Assembly (NCBI GenBank): GCA_013396755.1
Contig: VWZF01000449.1
Span: forward strand, 592,070-656,069
Direction of reading: 5' to 3'
Origin: Sclerurus mexicanus
Taxonomy: Eukaryota > Chordata > Aves > Passeriformes > Furnariidae
Length of the DNA: 64,000 bases
Part shown: piece by piece, positions 1 to 13,170 of the stretch
Layout: every line of letters begins with the position of its first letter
How positions within the stretch are numbered: position 1 is the stretch's first letter
The notes under the pieces: model-generated
The model's database searches: none
Told to the model about the DNA's origin: nothing
The model's input: the letters and a program-made list of their open reading frames with translations, nothing else
Translations under genes and position numbers: made by a program

Positions 1-2358
1 AATAGCTGTTAGAGTCATATTTCCAGTGTACACACCACAACAGTGGATGCACTTGAAAGCAGGAGACTTTAAAATTGTATGTACAGTTGGCATTATATGA
101 TGCCGCTCTTTCAAATGCTTTTCATAGGTTTCTTTACCAGCAAACGTACCTAAGCAAAACGGACAAGTAAACATTTTTCTGGTGCATCTTCTGTTCTCTT
201 CTGCGGTCTGAGGTTTCACTTTGATGTAAACAGGGACAAGAATTGTTGAATTGATTCCAACAAGAACTGCCAAATGTACTTCTCTTTCACCCATGTCTTC
301 ATTTGGTAACATTGTATTGAAATCAAAGTGTGGAAACACCAGGCCACCCTGAGCATCATTACCCAGCTGAAATCCTCTGTTGCTGTAATTTGCGTGCAAC
401 TGCTTTCTCCCATTGTGTCTAGTTTTGTTGTGCTCCACGAGGCTTTTTAAGTCATAGAAAGTACCTGTGCAAAACAAGCAAGACAAGCCATGCATGAAGA
501 GATGTTTCATGAGCTCTTCCTCACAGAGAAAACATTTGCAGGCATAACAACGGATTGCCTTTTCTGTCATCCTTAGAAAGGGTGCGCAAGCTGCAAGTTT
601 GTCGGGTTCTGGGATTTCTATTTTTACTTCACGTGGTTTGTGGGCCACCTCCATGTGCACTTCGTAGACATTTGATGGGAAAAGCTCATTGCAAACAGGG
701 CAAGTCTTCCACTGCTTGGCCTGTCTGATGGCCTGGCTCGTTTCAGGACCAGGTGGGGAGCCCTGTAAGGACACATTCTCAGAGGTGAGAAGCATGGGAG
801 GAGAGGGTGCGCCAGCTGGTGACTGGGACAGCTGAGCCACCGACCCAGACTGCATGAGCTGGATGGGCACCTGCGGGGGCGTAACAGTTGCTACTCCACC
901 ACCAGGAGGTACAGGCAAAGTAACTGAAACTGGGGCCAGCGTGTATGTAGGTATCCCATTAACCTGCTTCCCAGTGGGAATCAGCTGCCTCAGTATAGAG
1001 CCTGCAGTCAAAAAAGTTGCATTTTGAGAAACCGGAGGTTGAACTGGCTGATTTACTGGGATAACTGCTGGGGCAACAGGTTGATTAAGCTGAAGAAACC
1101 CAGGGCCGACAGGCTGTCTGACAGGGACCACCCCAGAGGCAACAGGCTGGTTAAGCTGGAGAACACCTGACCCAACTGACTGTGCCACAGGAAAGACCCT
1201 GGGATCAATGGGTCTATTCATGTTCCCAAGTGACTGGTTGACAGAGAGAACTGGAGCAACTGGCTGGTTCACCGGGAGGACTCCTGGTACAACTGGTTGA
1301 TTCACAGGGTTGACGTGTTGAGTAACAGGTAGCGTACCAGCTGGAACCGGACCATTTATAGCACCAATGGGTTGATTAACAGGAAAGAGCCCAGGCCTGA
1401 CAGGCTGATTAAGAGGAAGAACTGCAGGGGCCACAGTTCTATTTATAGTCCCAACAGAATGATTAAGAGGGAGCCCATGAGAAACAATGATAGGCTGGGA
1501 AGGAGATGGCTGAATACTAATGTTGTTCTGACCTACAGGAGGATTGCTGGGTACAAGAGTGACGTGCGACGGTGTAACGACTGGAGCAGAAGTTGTATGT
1601 GGAAGGCTACCAGAGGCACTTGGAACAGTTAGTGGTCCAACTGCATTTTGAACTGCTTTTGGCTGCACTGCACTCTGGTTTTGATTACTCTGTGGAAATG
1701 CAAGCTGGATGCAAGCTGGAGCTGTGACGGAACCTGATGGGACAACTGCAGGCCCTGCAGATGGAGCAGCCAGTGCCACACTTTGGAGAGGCTTTGGAGC
1801 AATAGACATTTGTTTCACATATCCAGGTTTCTTAATACGTTCTGAAATCAGAGACCGAAGTTTGTTCTCTAGGTCTCGGTGTGTTTCAGCTGTCAAGATA
1901 TGATACATTAAAGAATCTGGGCTGTTTGCAGAAGCACTGCACTTTTTACAGTAGTACTCAATTGAATTTGCTGTACTTTCATCAGATTTCTCACCAAAAT
2001 ACATACTTATTAAGTTTTTAAAATGGTTCATCAGCACATGCTTCTTCATATTGTAATATAAGGTGTCTGTGAACTGACATTTCAGACATGTAAAATTTAT
2101 GGTGTCACTCCTAAATTGTTTCATGCCATCCAAAATGCTGACTGTATAGTTCTGTATTCTTTTATTAGATGAATGAAACATCCGGATGTGTTTTCCCACT
2201 ACTTTGGGATGAGAAGAAAATGCACATTTTGGGCAAGAAACCACCACCTCTTGCTCCATTTCATCCTCATGGTAACGATGCAAGTGATTCTTGAATGAAG
2301 TAAGCAATTTTGATGAGAACTTGCATAAGCTACAGCAGTACGGCTTTGTTCTGTATCT
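1..2358 (-). CDS. ADNP2: ADNP2 large last coding exon (partial, runs off left edge)
   Basis: This is the main coding exon of ADNP2, a nuclear multi-zinc-finger and homeodomain protein related to ADNP. The acceptor (TTTACAG) sits just right of 2358 and the frame is open for 786 codons to the window edge. Counting the two upstream exons, four N-terminal C2H2 fingers are visible: C75/C78/H91/H96, C108/C111/H123/H128, C157/C160/H173/H178 and C203/C206/H219/H226. Residues about 286-513 form a low-complexity tract of roughly 15 degenerate units built on (V/L/I)NQPV. More Cys/His fingers follow at about 619, 669, 795 and 833. The homeodomain known in the family must lie left of the window. Identity rests on strong remembered similarity in the fingers, the repeat tract and both short upstream exons, plus linkage to RBFA. 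ADNP itself is the main alternative but lacks the NQP tract. Confidence 0.93.
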
Positions 2359-5300
2359 CTGTAAACAAAAGAAAAACATCCACTTAGAAACTGCCAGCTC
2401 CTACTTTGCTGTTATTTGTTTAAAAATAAGTCTGCACCATCACCTGCCAAAAAAGCCTTTACTGGATGTATAGCATATATCTTCTCAGTTTCTTCTGTTT
2501 TTGCGAAGCAGATTTAAAGATGATATAAAGGGAGAAACATATGTGCCCTTTTTGTTTCATAATAATTTCTTAAGAAGCTTTAAGTGAGTTCGTTTCTACT
2601 CCAGTTCACAAGAAGTTATTCTGAAGCCCATTTTTAAAGACGGGAATCACAGAACAAGCTAAGAAGACTTTATATGCCACCGTGCACTGGAGGTTAAGCC
2701 TTAGCAATTAGGAATAGCAGCCCTTCTAATATGACACTTTTAAAGCTTTATTTCGTTAAGGGCCAGCTTCTATCTACTAGAGAGACAAGACAGAACAGGC
2801 AGGGACCTTTTTCTGTATTTCAATAGACTACTCTTCACTGAAAACTCTCCAGAAGTACCTTCCCAGCAAAGCCACAAATTATTTTTTTTAAGAATATTAT
2901 TTTCGAGCCAAAATAATAATAGAAATGAATAAAACTCTTCTGTGATAAAACAATGACTTCATATTGTCTTAGACAGACTGGACACCCCATCACAGTAATT
3001 TTTTTCAGAAATTTCCTCTAGCACACTCAGTATAGAGCATAGAGATTCTTCTCAGAAAAGTATTTTAACTGTATAAGAATACACCTAACTATCTTCCACT
3101 AAGCAGTGGTTTGGTCCTTCAGTTATACGTTAAGTGATAGCACAACTTTTTGTATCCATACGAACATTATTTGCTCTTTCTGAAAAACTGGTAGCCTTGT
3201 CAACCATTTTTTGGATCAGTTTCCTAGGAAGTTAACCCTGGCTCCTGTCAAAGACTACAAAATCACAGCAACATCCATGTGACAAATGTGCACTCTCAGA
3301 CAACCAGTGGAAACTCTCTGTTTCCTCCGATGTGTTTTTCACCTCACTGATTTCTGCCCCTTATGAAACAGAACCCAAAGGGAACAAGTTGTGCCACCAC
3401 TACAGCATCCAGCCTAGTTAGATCACCCACATACATCTCACTGATGCATTATGAAGAACAGTAAGAAAATATGTGCAGGGATTTTTTTTTGCCATTTCAT
3501 ACAGCCATGGGGATTATAGTCAGTCATCTACAGATAACAGACAACCATCTACTAGCAGCACTAGAAGTTTCCTGATGATAACCAAAATATAAGCGCCAAA
3601 TTCAAGAGACTGGGATCAGATAATGCCACTGGCTGGCTAATGCTGCTGAAGACGTACACTGCTAAGGTATCACTGAATTATTTTCTATTTATACTCCAGG
3701 TGTCTAATCTCAGTCACTAGTAAACAGCAACAGAGCAAATTAGAGGATGCATCAATCTTACTTTTAAAGTGTATTGCTGGAGAAAGCCCACTGACACTGC
3801 TGAACTAATGAAGCATACCAAACATCATTAAAAAGATGCACCTCGCTAGCCTTACTTCCTGAAGGAGTCAGGTGACAAAGAGATGTGACTGCTTATTTTA
3901 ATTGGTTATCCAAGACTTAGAAAAGCTTATAAAATACTGAGCCCCTTGATTCTTTACTTCTGCACCCTGTCCCATTTCTGGCTTGAGTCTTTCTGTCACC
4001 ATAAACTTAAACCACAATGTCATACACTGTGGGTTTTAGCTTGCTGCAAAGTCTGAACAATTGCTATTGGATGCAGTGAGAACACTCTAAAGGTAAGTGG
4101 TCCAATTGCTGAGTTAATTTATTATTCTGTAGTAATGATGGTCAAACAAGTATTGAACAGCACCAGTGTCTGCATACTGGTAAGTCATGGGGAAATAGTG
4201 TTCCGTGTCTTCTTAGATAATTTGTTTTTTGATGAAGGCAAAAATTATGAGACTCCATCAAGAGAAAAAAAAGTTCTGTACCTCAAGTTCTATCAAATTC
4301 TAAAGGTACACTACTTCACTCAAAGAAATGCCAACAACAAAAAAAAAATTCAAACCAATTCTCTTTCAGCAGACCAGATGCATGTGAAAGTCTGCTGCTT
4401 TGATATTCTCTGCATGAAATATAGCTCTTCTACACAGACACCCTAGAAATCATTTTGCCAGCATGTTCCATTTTCACTAAAATGGCTAATCTTTTTTTCC
4501 TAAAGAACTGGTGAAGGAAGACAAGCTTCACTTAGTCCATCTTCACCCTACTCTTCCCTGTTTTATGTCTGGGGAGGAAGGGGAATCTCCTCTGCTCATC
4601 TAACACAGATCTCCCAACACACAACTTCCTTCTTTCGTCAGAAGGTAGAGGAAAAGGTGAAAGAGACAAAATTAGCAAGACCAGAGCTCAGATAACAAGC
4701 TGACTGGGTCCAGCAGACCTGATAAAAGAAGATGCTTTTCATGTGCCCAAAGAAGAAATAAAAAAGGAGGAGAAAAAAGAGAAACCTTGATAACAATTAA
4801 CAGGATTTATTCCATTCACCTAAACTAAAAGTAGTCTTTACTGAAGATAACTACAAGCCTTATCTGAAGTGGCACTAAGAGGCTGGACACAATCTGTCCC
4901 TAGTCAAACAATAAGTCACATTTGACTCTTTCATCCACAAAGTCATATGAACAGATCAACCTCCAGTCTTAATGTGTCAACACAAATTCAGGAAGGGAGC
5001 AGACAAAGCAGAGAAGGGTCCTGAAGAGTAGCAGGGGCCACTTCCTATCTAATGACAGCTTGGCAAAGACCAAGTGTCTTTGTTTGGTCAGCCTGTATGC
5101 TGGGCACTGCAACTATTCCACTTTGAAGCCTTAGTTTGTTTTAAAGATGGTAAAGACAGATGTTTTAAAAGCTGTTTCACACACACAAACCTAAATGGAA
5201 ATAGTTTTCCACTGCCACCCTGTGTCAAGCCACTAAGGATAATTTCAGCTTAATCCGCTTGCATCTATGCAATCACATTTTCACCCTTCCAATGAAACAA

Positions 5301-5624
5301 GAGCCATGTTGTACACGAAAACATGTTAATACCACACACCAAATTAGGCTAAAAAGACAGCACATTAGTGTGACATCTTAAATACTGATGCTCAAGGCTG
5401 TATCCTTAAAGACAGCAAACAACATGTAGTCCTTATAACCAGCTGCATTACAGGGAAAAACATAGAGGAAATTTAAGATTACTCCCTAACAGTACTTAGA
5501 AAATAAATATTAAAGCTGGGTTTTTTCCCATAAAAAAGCTGTATTACAATTTCTGAAAATTAAAAAATTCAGCAACTCCACATACATGTCTACCCAGAAT
5601 TTCTAACACAAATTTTATACATAC
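2359..5624 (-). other. ADNP2: ADNP2 last intron
   Basis: This is non-coding, AT-rich sequence between the second coding exon and the large exon. I see no recognisable transposon or RNA gene in it; short open frames (for example 4135-4446) show no family signature. Confidence 0.8.
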
Positions 5625-5714
5625 CTTCCTTCTGCCCACAGGTTCCCAAGGAGAGACATCACTCCAAGAAGTGTTACAAAAGTAGCTTTCACCTGCATCA
5701 AAACTTTGAAGATT
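5625..5714 (-). CDS. ADNP2: ADNP2 second coding exon
   Basis: The 90-bp exon encodes 30 residues beginning NLQSFDAGESYF and ending WEPVGRRK. It is flanked by an acceptor (TTCTTTTAG) and a donor (AAG|GTATGT) on the minus strand. Both ends are in phase 0, so it joins the first coding exon and the large exon without a shift. The aromatic and acidic WSDVSPWEP segment is typical of the N-terminus of ADNP and ADNP2. Confidence 0.9.
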
Positions 5715-7586
5715 CTAAAAGAAAAATGAAAATAAGAACTCATCTGCTTTTGCAGTCTGTTTTGAATGTAAAGAAATTCTCAACAGATAAAAAGGAAAAA
5801 TAAAAAAAGAAAACCCACATTAAGAGCGGATGACTCAGAAATCCATACAGTATTCAGATATAGGTCCCAAAACTCCCTTAAAAGAAATATCTTCTTTGAC
5901 CACTCTTTGATTAATTTTACCTCAAATATTTGCTCATGTGACTGGTTGGTAACAGAGTAAGAATTCTGAACATTTCATAGTTACTGAAAATAATATAGGA
6001 AGTGAAAATATTTACACTTTAATTCCATTGCTTCCAGCCAAGTTCATACAAACACTGAAATATGTCTTCCCCTCTACTTTTCTCCTCCTGCATCTGTAAT
6101 ATTTCACTGCTTTCTTCCATTTATTAACTTACCACTATGCTTTACTTTGCAACAGCTTTTAGTATTAAATCTTCATAGCATTGCTATACTTTTAGCTTGA
6201 AAAAACAAAAGACATTCACAGAAGCTTGTTTTCAAGAGCTGCTGTACTTCCCCGCAAGCTGTAAAAGCAACAATATTATCATGTCTGAACAACTGTGTCA
6301 GGGTAAGCAACTTTCCTTACAGCATTCTTCTATCGGAGCAGTTCATGTTCCTCAAGCCAAAGCTAGCTACTAAAAATCCTAAGTTTGTCTTCAGTTTTGG
6401 GGCTGACATATATCCAAACACAAACTTAATTTAAACAAAAACAAAATCAAAAAACAAACTAGATTCCTATTTTCCAGGCATTTCTGAAGACCCCAAGCTA
6501 GCTTCAACAGCACACCAGAGGGCCTTAGATGAACCCACAGGCTACAAACCCAGGCTTCAGGCTTCACCCACAGAAAACCAGCATCGCTTCTCCACTCACA
6601 TTCTCCTTCCCTTTCACAAACCCCTCTTCACTCAAAACTCTGCAGATTCCTAGAGAGAGCAAGACATTCTCACCTCTGCACCAAACACCACTGGAACAGC
6701 GGAAGCAGATAATAAATACCATTTAAGATCAGATCACCTTACAAGAAGAGTGAAATTCATAAATCTAATACTTTGTGGTTAAAAAAAAAGCAATATTTAT
6801 GTGAAATTTAGCAGCAACAGAGGATATAATGTGCAACAAAGAAACAAAGCCCCTAGCAATCAAAAAAATACAGAATCCTACTTCATGCAAGCTCTATTTG
6901 CTCTAGGCTCCTGTACATGCAAATATGAGCATTCCTGCGTGCTTCGCAAATTAGAGAAAGCCAGAACATCATGCCAGTGATAATTTTATTTAAATCATAT
7001 TATCCAAGAATTTAGAAAAATGCAGCTGAGTTTGCAACAGGCTTTCTAGCTTTTTCAACAGTCAAGTTTGCCTGAGGAGAACCAAGAAAAGCTCAGTGCT
7101 ACAATAAACAAATCCCTTTCCATCTAATTAACACCTAGACACTGAAAGAGTCATCTATTTGCCCTTCAGTCAAACCTCCTTATGAAAAAAAAAAACAAAC
7201 AGAAACACCTTACAAAGAATTCTTGCATGGAAAAAGAGAAATCCCACAACTTTACAGAACTATGTTTGACAGAGAAAAAGAAGACACTTGAGATTTACTA
7301 AGAATTCTTCAGCTGAATATGCTGGAACAAATTACATACTTTAAAAAAGTTTTCTTAAACTTTATGGCTTATCTCAAACATGTTCTGCTTTGATTGGAGA
7401 GACAGGCTCCTAGACTTAATCCCACAAGCAAAATGCGTGTGATAATACATCTAAATAATTTTGCTAAAACAGCTACTTCCTACAGGCAAATATTTACTGA
7501 TAAATGTAACCATTCTTAAAAATACAATTAGTCAGTGGTTCAAACATCTATTGTGAACACTTGGTTTAAACAGAGAACTGCTAGCT

Positions 7587-7719
7587 TCATAGAACAGAAC
7601 CATAGAATCAGACAGGTTGGAAGAGACCTCTGAGATCATCAAGTCCACTACCACCACGGTTACTAGACCATGGGACTAAGTGCCACATCCAGTCTTGTCT
7701 TAAAAACCTCCAGGGATGG
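7587..7719 (-). mobile_element. CR1 LINE 3' fragment
   Basis: The plus strand shows the reverse complement of a CR1 3' end: CATAGAATCA, then GGTTGGAAGAGACCTCTGAG, then a tail ending at CCTCCAGGGATGG. It is 5'-truncated and abuts a second CR1 that appears to have inserted into or beside it. Confidence 0.85.
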
Positions 7720-8160
7720 AAAAATCACAGAATGGTTTGGGTTGGAAGGGACCTTAAAAATCATATAGCTCCAATCCTCTGTCATAGGCAGGGAGGCCAC
7801 TCACTGTCCCAGGCTGCTGAGGGTGCCATCCAGCCTGGCCCTGAACACTGCCAGGGATGGGGATTCACAACTTCTCTAGGCAACTTGTGCCAGTGCCTCA
7901 TCAATCTCCGAATTTCTTTCTAACATCTAATCTAAACCTGCTCTCTTTCAATTTAAACCATTGCTGCCCCTTGTCCTGTCACCATCTTCCCATATAGAAG
8001 TCCCCCTCTCTCCTTTTTATGAGCCTTTTTTAGATACTGGAAGGCTGCAGTGAAGTTTCCCCAAAGCCTTCTCTTCTGCAGGCTGACCAATTCCAACTCT
8101 CTCAGCCTGTCTTCGAAGCAGAGGTGCTCCATCCCTCTGATCACCTTCTTGGCCCTAAAG
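7720..8160 (-). mobile_element. CR1 LINE fragment
   Basis: This is a second CR1 3' portion in the same orientation, starting ATCACAGAATGGTTTGGGTT and running through the usual CR1 landmarks (GGGCAACTTGTGCCAGTGCC-like and AGGCTGACCAATTCCAACTC) to about 8160. Frames inside are CR1 remnants, not genes. Confidence 0.88.
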
Positions 8161-8535
8161 ATCACAATATGTTAGAGAAGCTAAAACAGTTTATTAAAGG
8201 AAAGCCTCTGACATCACAGTGTACTTAAACACACTACTTGGAGAATCAAACCCGTAATCTAGCACAAAAGGCTCACATTTTCTTCCCAGCAGCTAAAAAT
8301 TAATCCATTTGGTCTCTAAGCTACAAAGAGATACTAGTCATATGTGAAATTCCTTCACCTTCCTCCTCACAAACTTCTGGCCATTATCATGCCTAATTAG
8401 AACAATGTAAGACCAATTTTAAGATGAGATGGAAAGTCACATTTGTGTCATATAATTTCACACTATTTCCTAAATTATCCAGCCTCCTCACAAGGACCAC
8501 AGAAATCAATCTCAGTATTTGATAAAATAAACTTC

Positions 8536-8596
8536 TCACTAGATGGTCTTTAAAGTCCTTTCAAACCCAGGCCATTCTACGATTCCATTCTATAAA
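8536..8596 (+). mobile_element. Very short CR1 3' end
   Basis: About 60 bp match the CR1 terminus in sense orientation: AGATGGTCTTTAAAGTCCTT followed by CCATTCTACGATTCCATTCT. It is an extremely 5'-truncated insertion, as is usual for this family. Confidence 0.75.
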
Positions 8597-10143
8597 GACC
8601 TCATGCACCCTATGCTACCAAAAAGAAATACCATCATCATATGAGCAAATCAAACTCTAGAAATCTTTCTTCCTGCTGCTAAAGTTGTACCAAAACCAGC
8701 CCCAGACTACCTGAAAAAAAAAAAAATCCCTGAAGTTATGAACTTGGTTGAGGGAAAATTATTTGTAAAAAAAAATTCACATGGTATTTTTGTGGCCCAA
8801 ACCTCAGTGCTTTTACCACAATAGAAATGTTTACTGGGTTTCCCACCACAACCATTTATTAAAAAAGAAGCAAAACCAACAAACCACATACTAACACACA
8901 CTACACACACCCCCACAAAAAAAACAACCAAATAGAAAACACCTTACTACTCATTCAGCATTGAAGCCCATACTGCAAACAAAGAGTTAGACTACAAGCA
9001 ACTTCATAGCAAAAATATGGCATCATTAAAACACTTCTGCTTCAGTCAAGACAGACTCAGGCTCTAAATTAGAGGTTTGATTACAAAATAATATATAATA
9101 CAATAAAAACAGTTAGTAAATGGAAATTACTAGACATTACAATTTTCCCTGAGCTATTATGGCATTTAGCTATATCCAACATTGTTCAACTGCAATAACC
9201 AACAATGTTCCAAAATTAGTTATGCATGTACAATTTTTTTTCCAATCATCTGTATACAGAGTTTCAGAAAAAAACACCACAAAAGACACAACACCCCTAC
9301 AGAGTATTAAATCTACTTTAGTTTCATCATACAGCAGCAACCCAAACTCTTGACTGGGATCAGTGTGAAGTCATGAATATATTCAACAGCCAAAAAAGCC
9401 TGTGACCCAGCACACTGAAATACACTACTGCTGCTGAAATACACTGAGCTGCATTACTGTGTTTGCACTTTTTCTGCTATTAGGCTTGCCAATCTGCTGG
9501 AGTGCATTTGTCCTGATTGTTGCACAGAATTTTCTCCAGGAAGGGGCAATAATGGTACTAGGTTCATCTTAATCACCCCAGTACACTTGCACATACTTTT
9601 TAAGATGCAGAACCAAACTACAGCTCAGTAAGGTAGTTTTGGTATTTTTCCTTGGTCACAAAGTTTAAACACCTGCAACAAGATTACTGGGTTTAACTGC
9701 CTGTCCTCTTTGAGAAATCCTGACGATAGGTATGCCTCTTCAGAGGCTTGCCCTTGACATATGATGTCTTTGAGTAGACTCAAGTCCTCATCTGCTTGTG
9801 ATTTTTAAAAAAAAAATTGAAAAAAGCCACTGCCTAGCACACAAATAACAGTTGTGGTGTTTTTCCTGAAGCTGTACTGTTCCTTTTGTTCAAACATTAT
9901 TAGCACAGAATATCCAGCACCATCTAAAACACATCTTGTTGAGAAATCCATTTGTTCTCAATGCTACATACTAACACATTGAATTTCTTCCCTGGCATCT
10001 GAGCAATCATTACTGAGTAATTCTTGAAGTAAGGACCTTCCATAAAGATCCATGGAAGAGGAACATCATATATACACTAGAAAGTGAAATATTTTTCAAG
10101 GGTTTACATTTCAGATTGGTTTACATTCTTTCAAATGCTTTAC

Positions 10144-10263
10144 CTTCAACAATTCCCTGCAGCTGTCAAGCCCAAGATCCGCAAGAATGTCCTTCACCTT
10201 TTTTCGAGCCTTCCTGACATTATCAAGATTTTGAACAGGAATTTGAAACATTTTGCACTTTTC
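10144..10263 (-). CDS. ADNP2: ADNP2 first coding exon with start codon
   Basis: The start codon is at 10249-10251 (read leftward from 10251). The 36 residues start MFQIPVQNLDNVRKARKKVK and end in CRELLK, the conserved ADNP-family N-terminus. Twelve 5'UTR bases precede the ATG after an acceptor with a run of pyrimidines (CCCCCAG). The donor is AAG|GTAAAG at 10138-10143. The conserved family start and the exact splice signals decide the start. Confidence 0.92.
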
Positions 10264-10369
10264 CTGGGGGAAAAAACAAGAACAACAAAAACAAATAGAA
10301 AAAAGTGATGGAATACTTGAACACAGGCACTTGCATTTAACAATGTTGAAAACTAAAAATCAAAAAAAC

Positions 10370-10945
10370 ATAGAATAAAATAATTTAGGTTGGAAAAGAT
10401 CTCTAAGATCTCTAAGACTAAGTCCAATGGTTAACCCAGCACTGCGAAATCTACCACTAAACCACCTCCCTCATCACCACACCTACATGTCTTTTAAATA
10501 CCTCAGGGATGGGGACTGAACCACTTCCGTGGGCAGCCCATTCCAGTCCTTGGAAAACCCTTCTGTAAAGAAGTTTTTCCAATTATCCAATCTAAATGTC
10601 CCCAGGTGCAACTTGAGACTGTTTCCTCTGGTCCTATCTCTTGCTCCTTGGGAGAAGACGCCAACCCCCACCTGGCAAAAACCTCCCCTGAGCCTCTTTT
10701 CTCCAGGCTAAACACCTTCAGCCCCTTCAGCCTCTCCTCACAGGACTCGTGCTCCAGGCCCTTAACCAACCTCACTGTCCTTTTCTGGACACGCTTCAGC
10801 ATTTTAGTGTCTTTCTTGTAGTGAGGGACCCAAAACTGGACACAGCACTCAATGTGTGGTCTCATCAGTGCCAAGCACAGAGGGACAATCTGCTCCTGCT
10901 GGCCACACTATTTCTGATACAGGCCAAGATTCTATTTCTTAAATA
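10370..10945 (-). mobile_element. CR1 LINE fragment (about 575 bp)
   Basis: This is a reverse-oriented CR1 with the 3' end at left (TAGGTTGGAAAAGATCTC) and the body containing TCTCCAGGCTAAACACCTTC and CTGGACACAGCACTC-type landmarks. The overlapping frames at 10503-10874 (minus) are remnants of the 3' region. Confidence 0.88.
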
Positions 10946-12721
10946 GGAAAACTCAAAATTCTTGAGCCAAAGAACTGGTCTCATTAATATTTCCCAGCAG
11001 ATCACTTGATTGCTCTTAAAGGAAACAGAACCTGACTCTTGGGGGGAAAGAATTCTTTACATTTCTTCTATTTACATAAAATTCCAAGTTTTTCTTTCAG
11101 ATCTCCTTATATCTACATGGCAGGAACACTTGTTTTGTGGGTTTCTTGTAAAAGAACATGAACAACAAAATTTTATTAAGTTCTATTCAGAAAATCACTA
11201 TTATACAGGCAGGAGAACACCACCTTTCAAATTGAATGTTAGCATCAAGATGAGAAGTCTTTGATAAGTTGTTTTTCTGTCATGTATGTACATGCTTAAA
11301 ATATAATTGCTAGTAAAATCTAGATTTCCTGCAGAAGTTTCTGCTGTTGTAAAGTGATCAGGTATCCCACGGGCTTAAGTTTAGAAGTATGTGTCTCTGT
11401 CAACTGCTTCCTAGATTACAGAAAAATTTAATTTAGATTCGAGATTTAAGAAACTGAAATGGGCACAGAATGCAGAACTATCCTCCACTGAAAAAGGTCA
11501 CTGGGAGCTTCTCAGGTATTTGGTTCTTAAACAGCTGGCAGAAGATTCAGGAGCGTTTACAACATCTTAGTCCTTATTTCTAAATAATTCATCCATCCAG
11601 GACAAGTCTGAACAAGAAAAAAAAATAAAGAAAATCCCCAAACAGTGCTTCAGCCTCAATTGTCTCAAATGCCTTGAAAAGCTATACTTCACCAAAAAAA
11701 CCAACATCCCTGTCAACACAAAATCTTTGCCTCAGATGACAAGACTTTCCTGCTAACAGCTGCAAAATCCCCTCGCACCAAGATGCCAGCTATAAGCTAA
11801 GCTTCAACAACCTCCCACACACACACAAACCCCCAAAAGAATAACAAAAATATTTTCTACTCTGTGTGTAACCCCCCCAAACCTTAATTTATGTACAAAA
11901 CATACAATTGAGGGTTTTCTAATTAAAATTCAAACAACTCACATACTATTCTTCTCTTCTTCTCCACCAAAAGGAAAGATGTGGAGAGAGACGTGGAGAG
12001 GGAACCCCATTTGACAGACACTAGTCTTGTTTTCTAATGTTTTTCATCAGCCAGAAGTCCCAAAGGCATTCTGATACCATTCTGATACCTGGGTGTAGAA
12101 TGGGAACCTATAAGAATGGAATAAATCAGTAACTGATCTGGCATTCTATCAAAATCCAAGGAGTAAAAATAGGACATAAAATAATCTTTTTAAAGTCAAG
12201 TCTACCAGGAATTTGCATAGTCTCTGGTTAAAGCTTTATGGTCAGTCCCTCTACGACAGAAGGTTATGCACATCAACCTCACGATCCACTGCATGGTTGA
12301 TGTCAACATGCTCAGATCAGCTAGAAGATGTGGTTCACTGGAAACAGTTCCTCCATCTCAGTCCTTCAACTCAGACACTGATGCTACTGCAAAAGGTGAA
12401 GCAGACATTTCTTGAGGCATGTCTAGCTCACAAAACAAAAATATTAGTCTACAAAAATGGTGTAGTATGTGACATTCATGTACCTCAAGAGTTTTCTGAA
12501 CCAGTAACCTTTCTGAGATGGAAATTATTAAACCAGAAGAAAGAAAAACACACATACACACACAAGAAAAGAAACCTGAATACAAATTACTTATTTTCCA
12601 GTTTTCCAGTAGCTGCTCTTCAATCTAAAGACCGCTATGTGCAACCATGTGTAAGATTATTCATCTGCTATTTAAACAACCTGCTTGGGAGTAAGGCTCT
12701 CAAGTTATTCATCTGACACTA

Positions 12722-13170
12722 GAATCACAGAATGGTTTGGATTGGAAGGAACTTTAAAAATCATACAGTTCCAACTCCCTGCCAAGGGCAGGGACATCTT
12801 CTACTGGACCCAGCTGCTCAAGACCCCATCCAACCTGGACTTGAATGCTGCCAGGGATGGGGCACCTACAACTTCCCTGGGCAACCCATTTCAGTTTCTC
12901 ACTACCCTCACAGTAAATAATTTCTTCCTCATGTCTATTCTGAAATCTACCCTCTTGGATTCTCTGTATCTATCAGACCATCAATGTCCCATCATAAAGG
13001 TCACAAAATCTCAACCTTCTAAGCTTATTCCCTCAAGCCCTCAGTTCAATTCCCTGATTACTACACAGTTTATTAACCATAATCTTTTACTACTAATTTG
13101 TTTTCCTTGTATTTTCGATATTCTTCAAGCCTTGAGTTGCACTTTGTTTCCATGCATAGTTACCATTTGT
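12722..13170 (-). mobile_element. Composite CR1-tailed retroposon, copy 1
   Basis: The left 230 bp are a reverse-oriented CR1 3' end (AATCACAGAATGGTTTGGAT onward). From 12951 to 13170 the sequence is not the usual CR1 body but a roughly 220-bp segment also found, without gaps and at about 88 percent identity by eye, at 31941-32160 next to the same CR1 position. In sense (minus) orientation this is an unknown head joined to a CR1 tail. I cannot assign the head to a tRNA, 5S or 7SL source. Confidence 0.7.

Larger units (their letters stand above)
5715..10143 (-). other. ADNP2: ADNP2 intron with CR1 fragments
   Basis: This intron lies between the first and second coding exons. Apart from the CR1 pieces at about 7.59-8.16 kb and 8.54-8.60 kb I see only AT-rich unique sequence. 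Confidence 0.8.

Noticed and set aside
1372..1903. Plus-strand frames opposite the ADNP2 exon
   Set aside because: They are antisense shadows of the repeat tract of the real minus-strand coding exon.
10503..10874. 123-codon minus frame at 10.5 kb
   Set aside because: It is a remnant of the CR1 3' region with no start context or family beyond the LINE.
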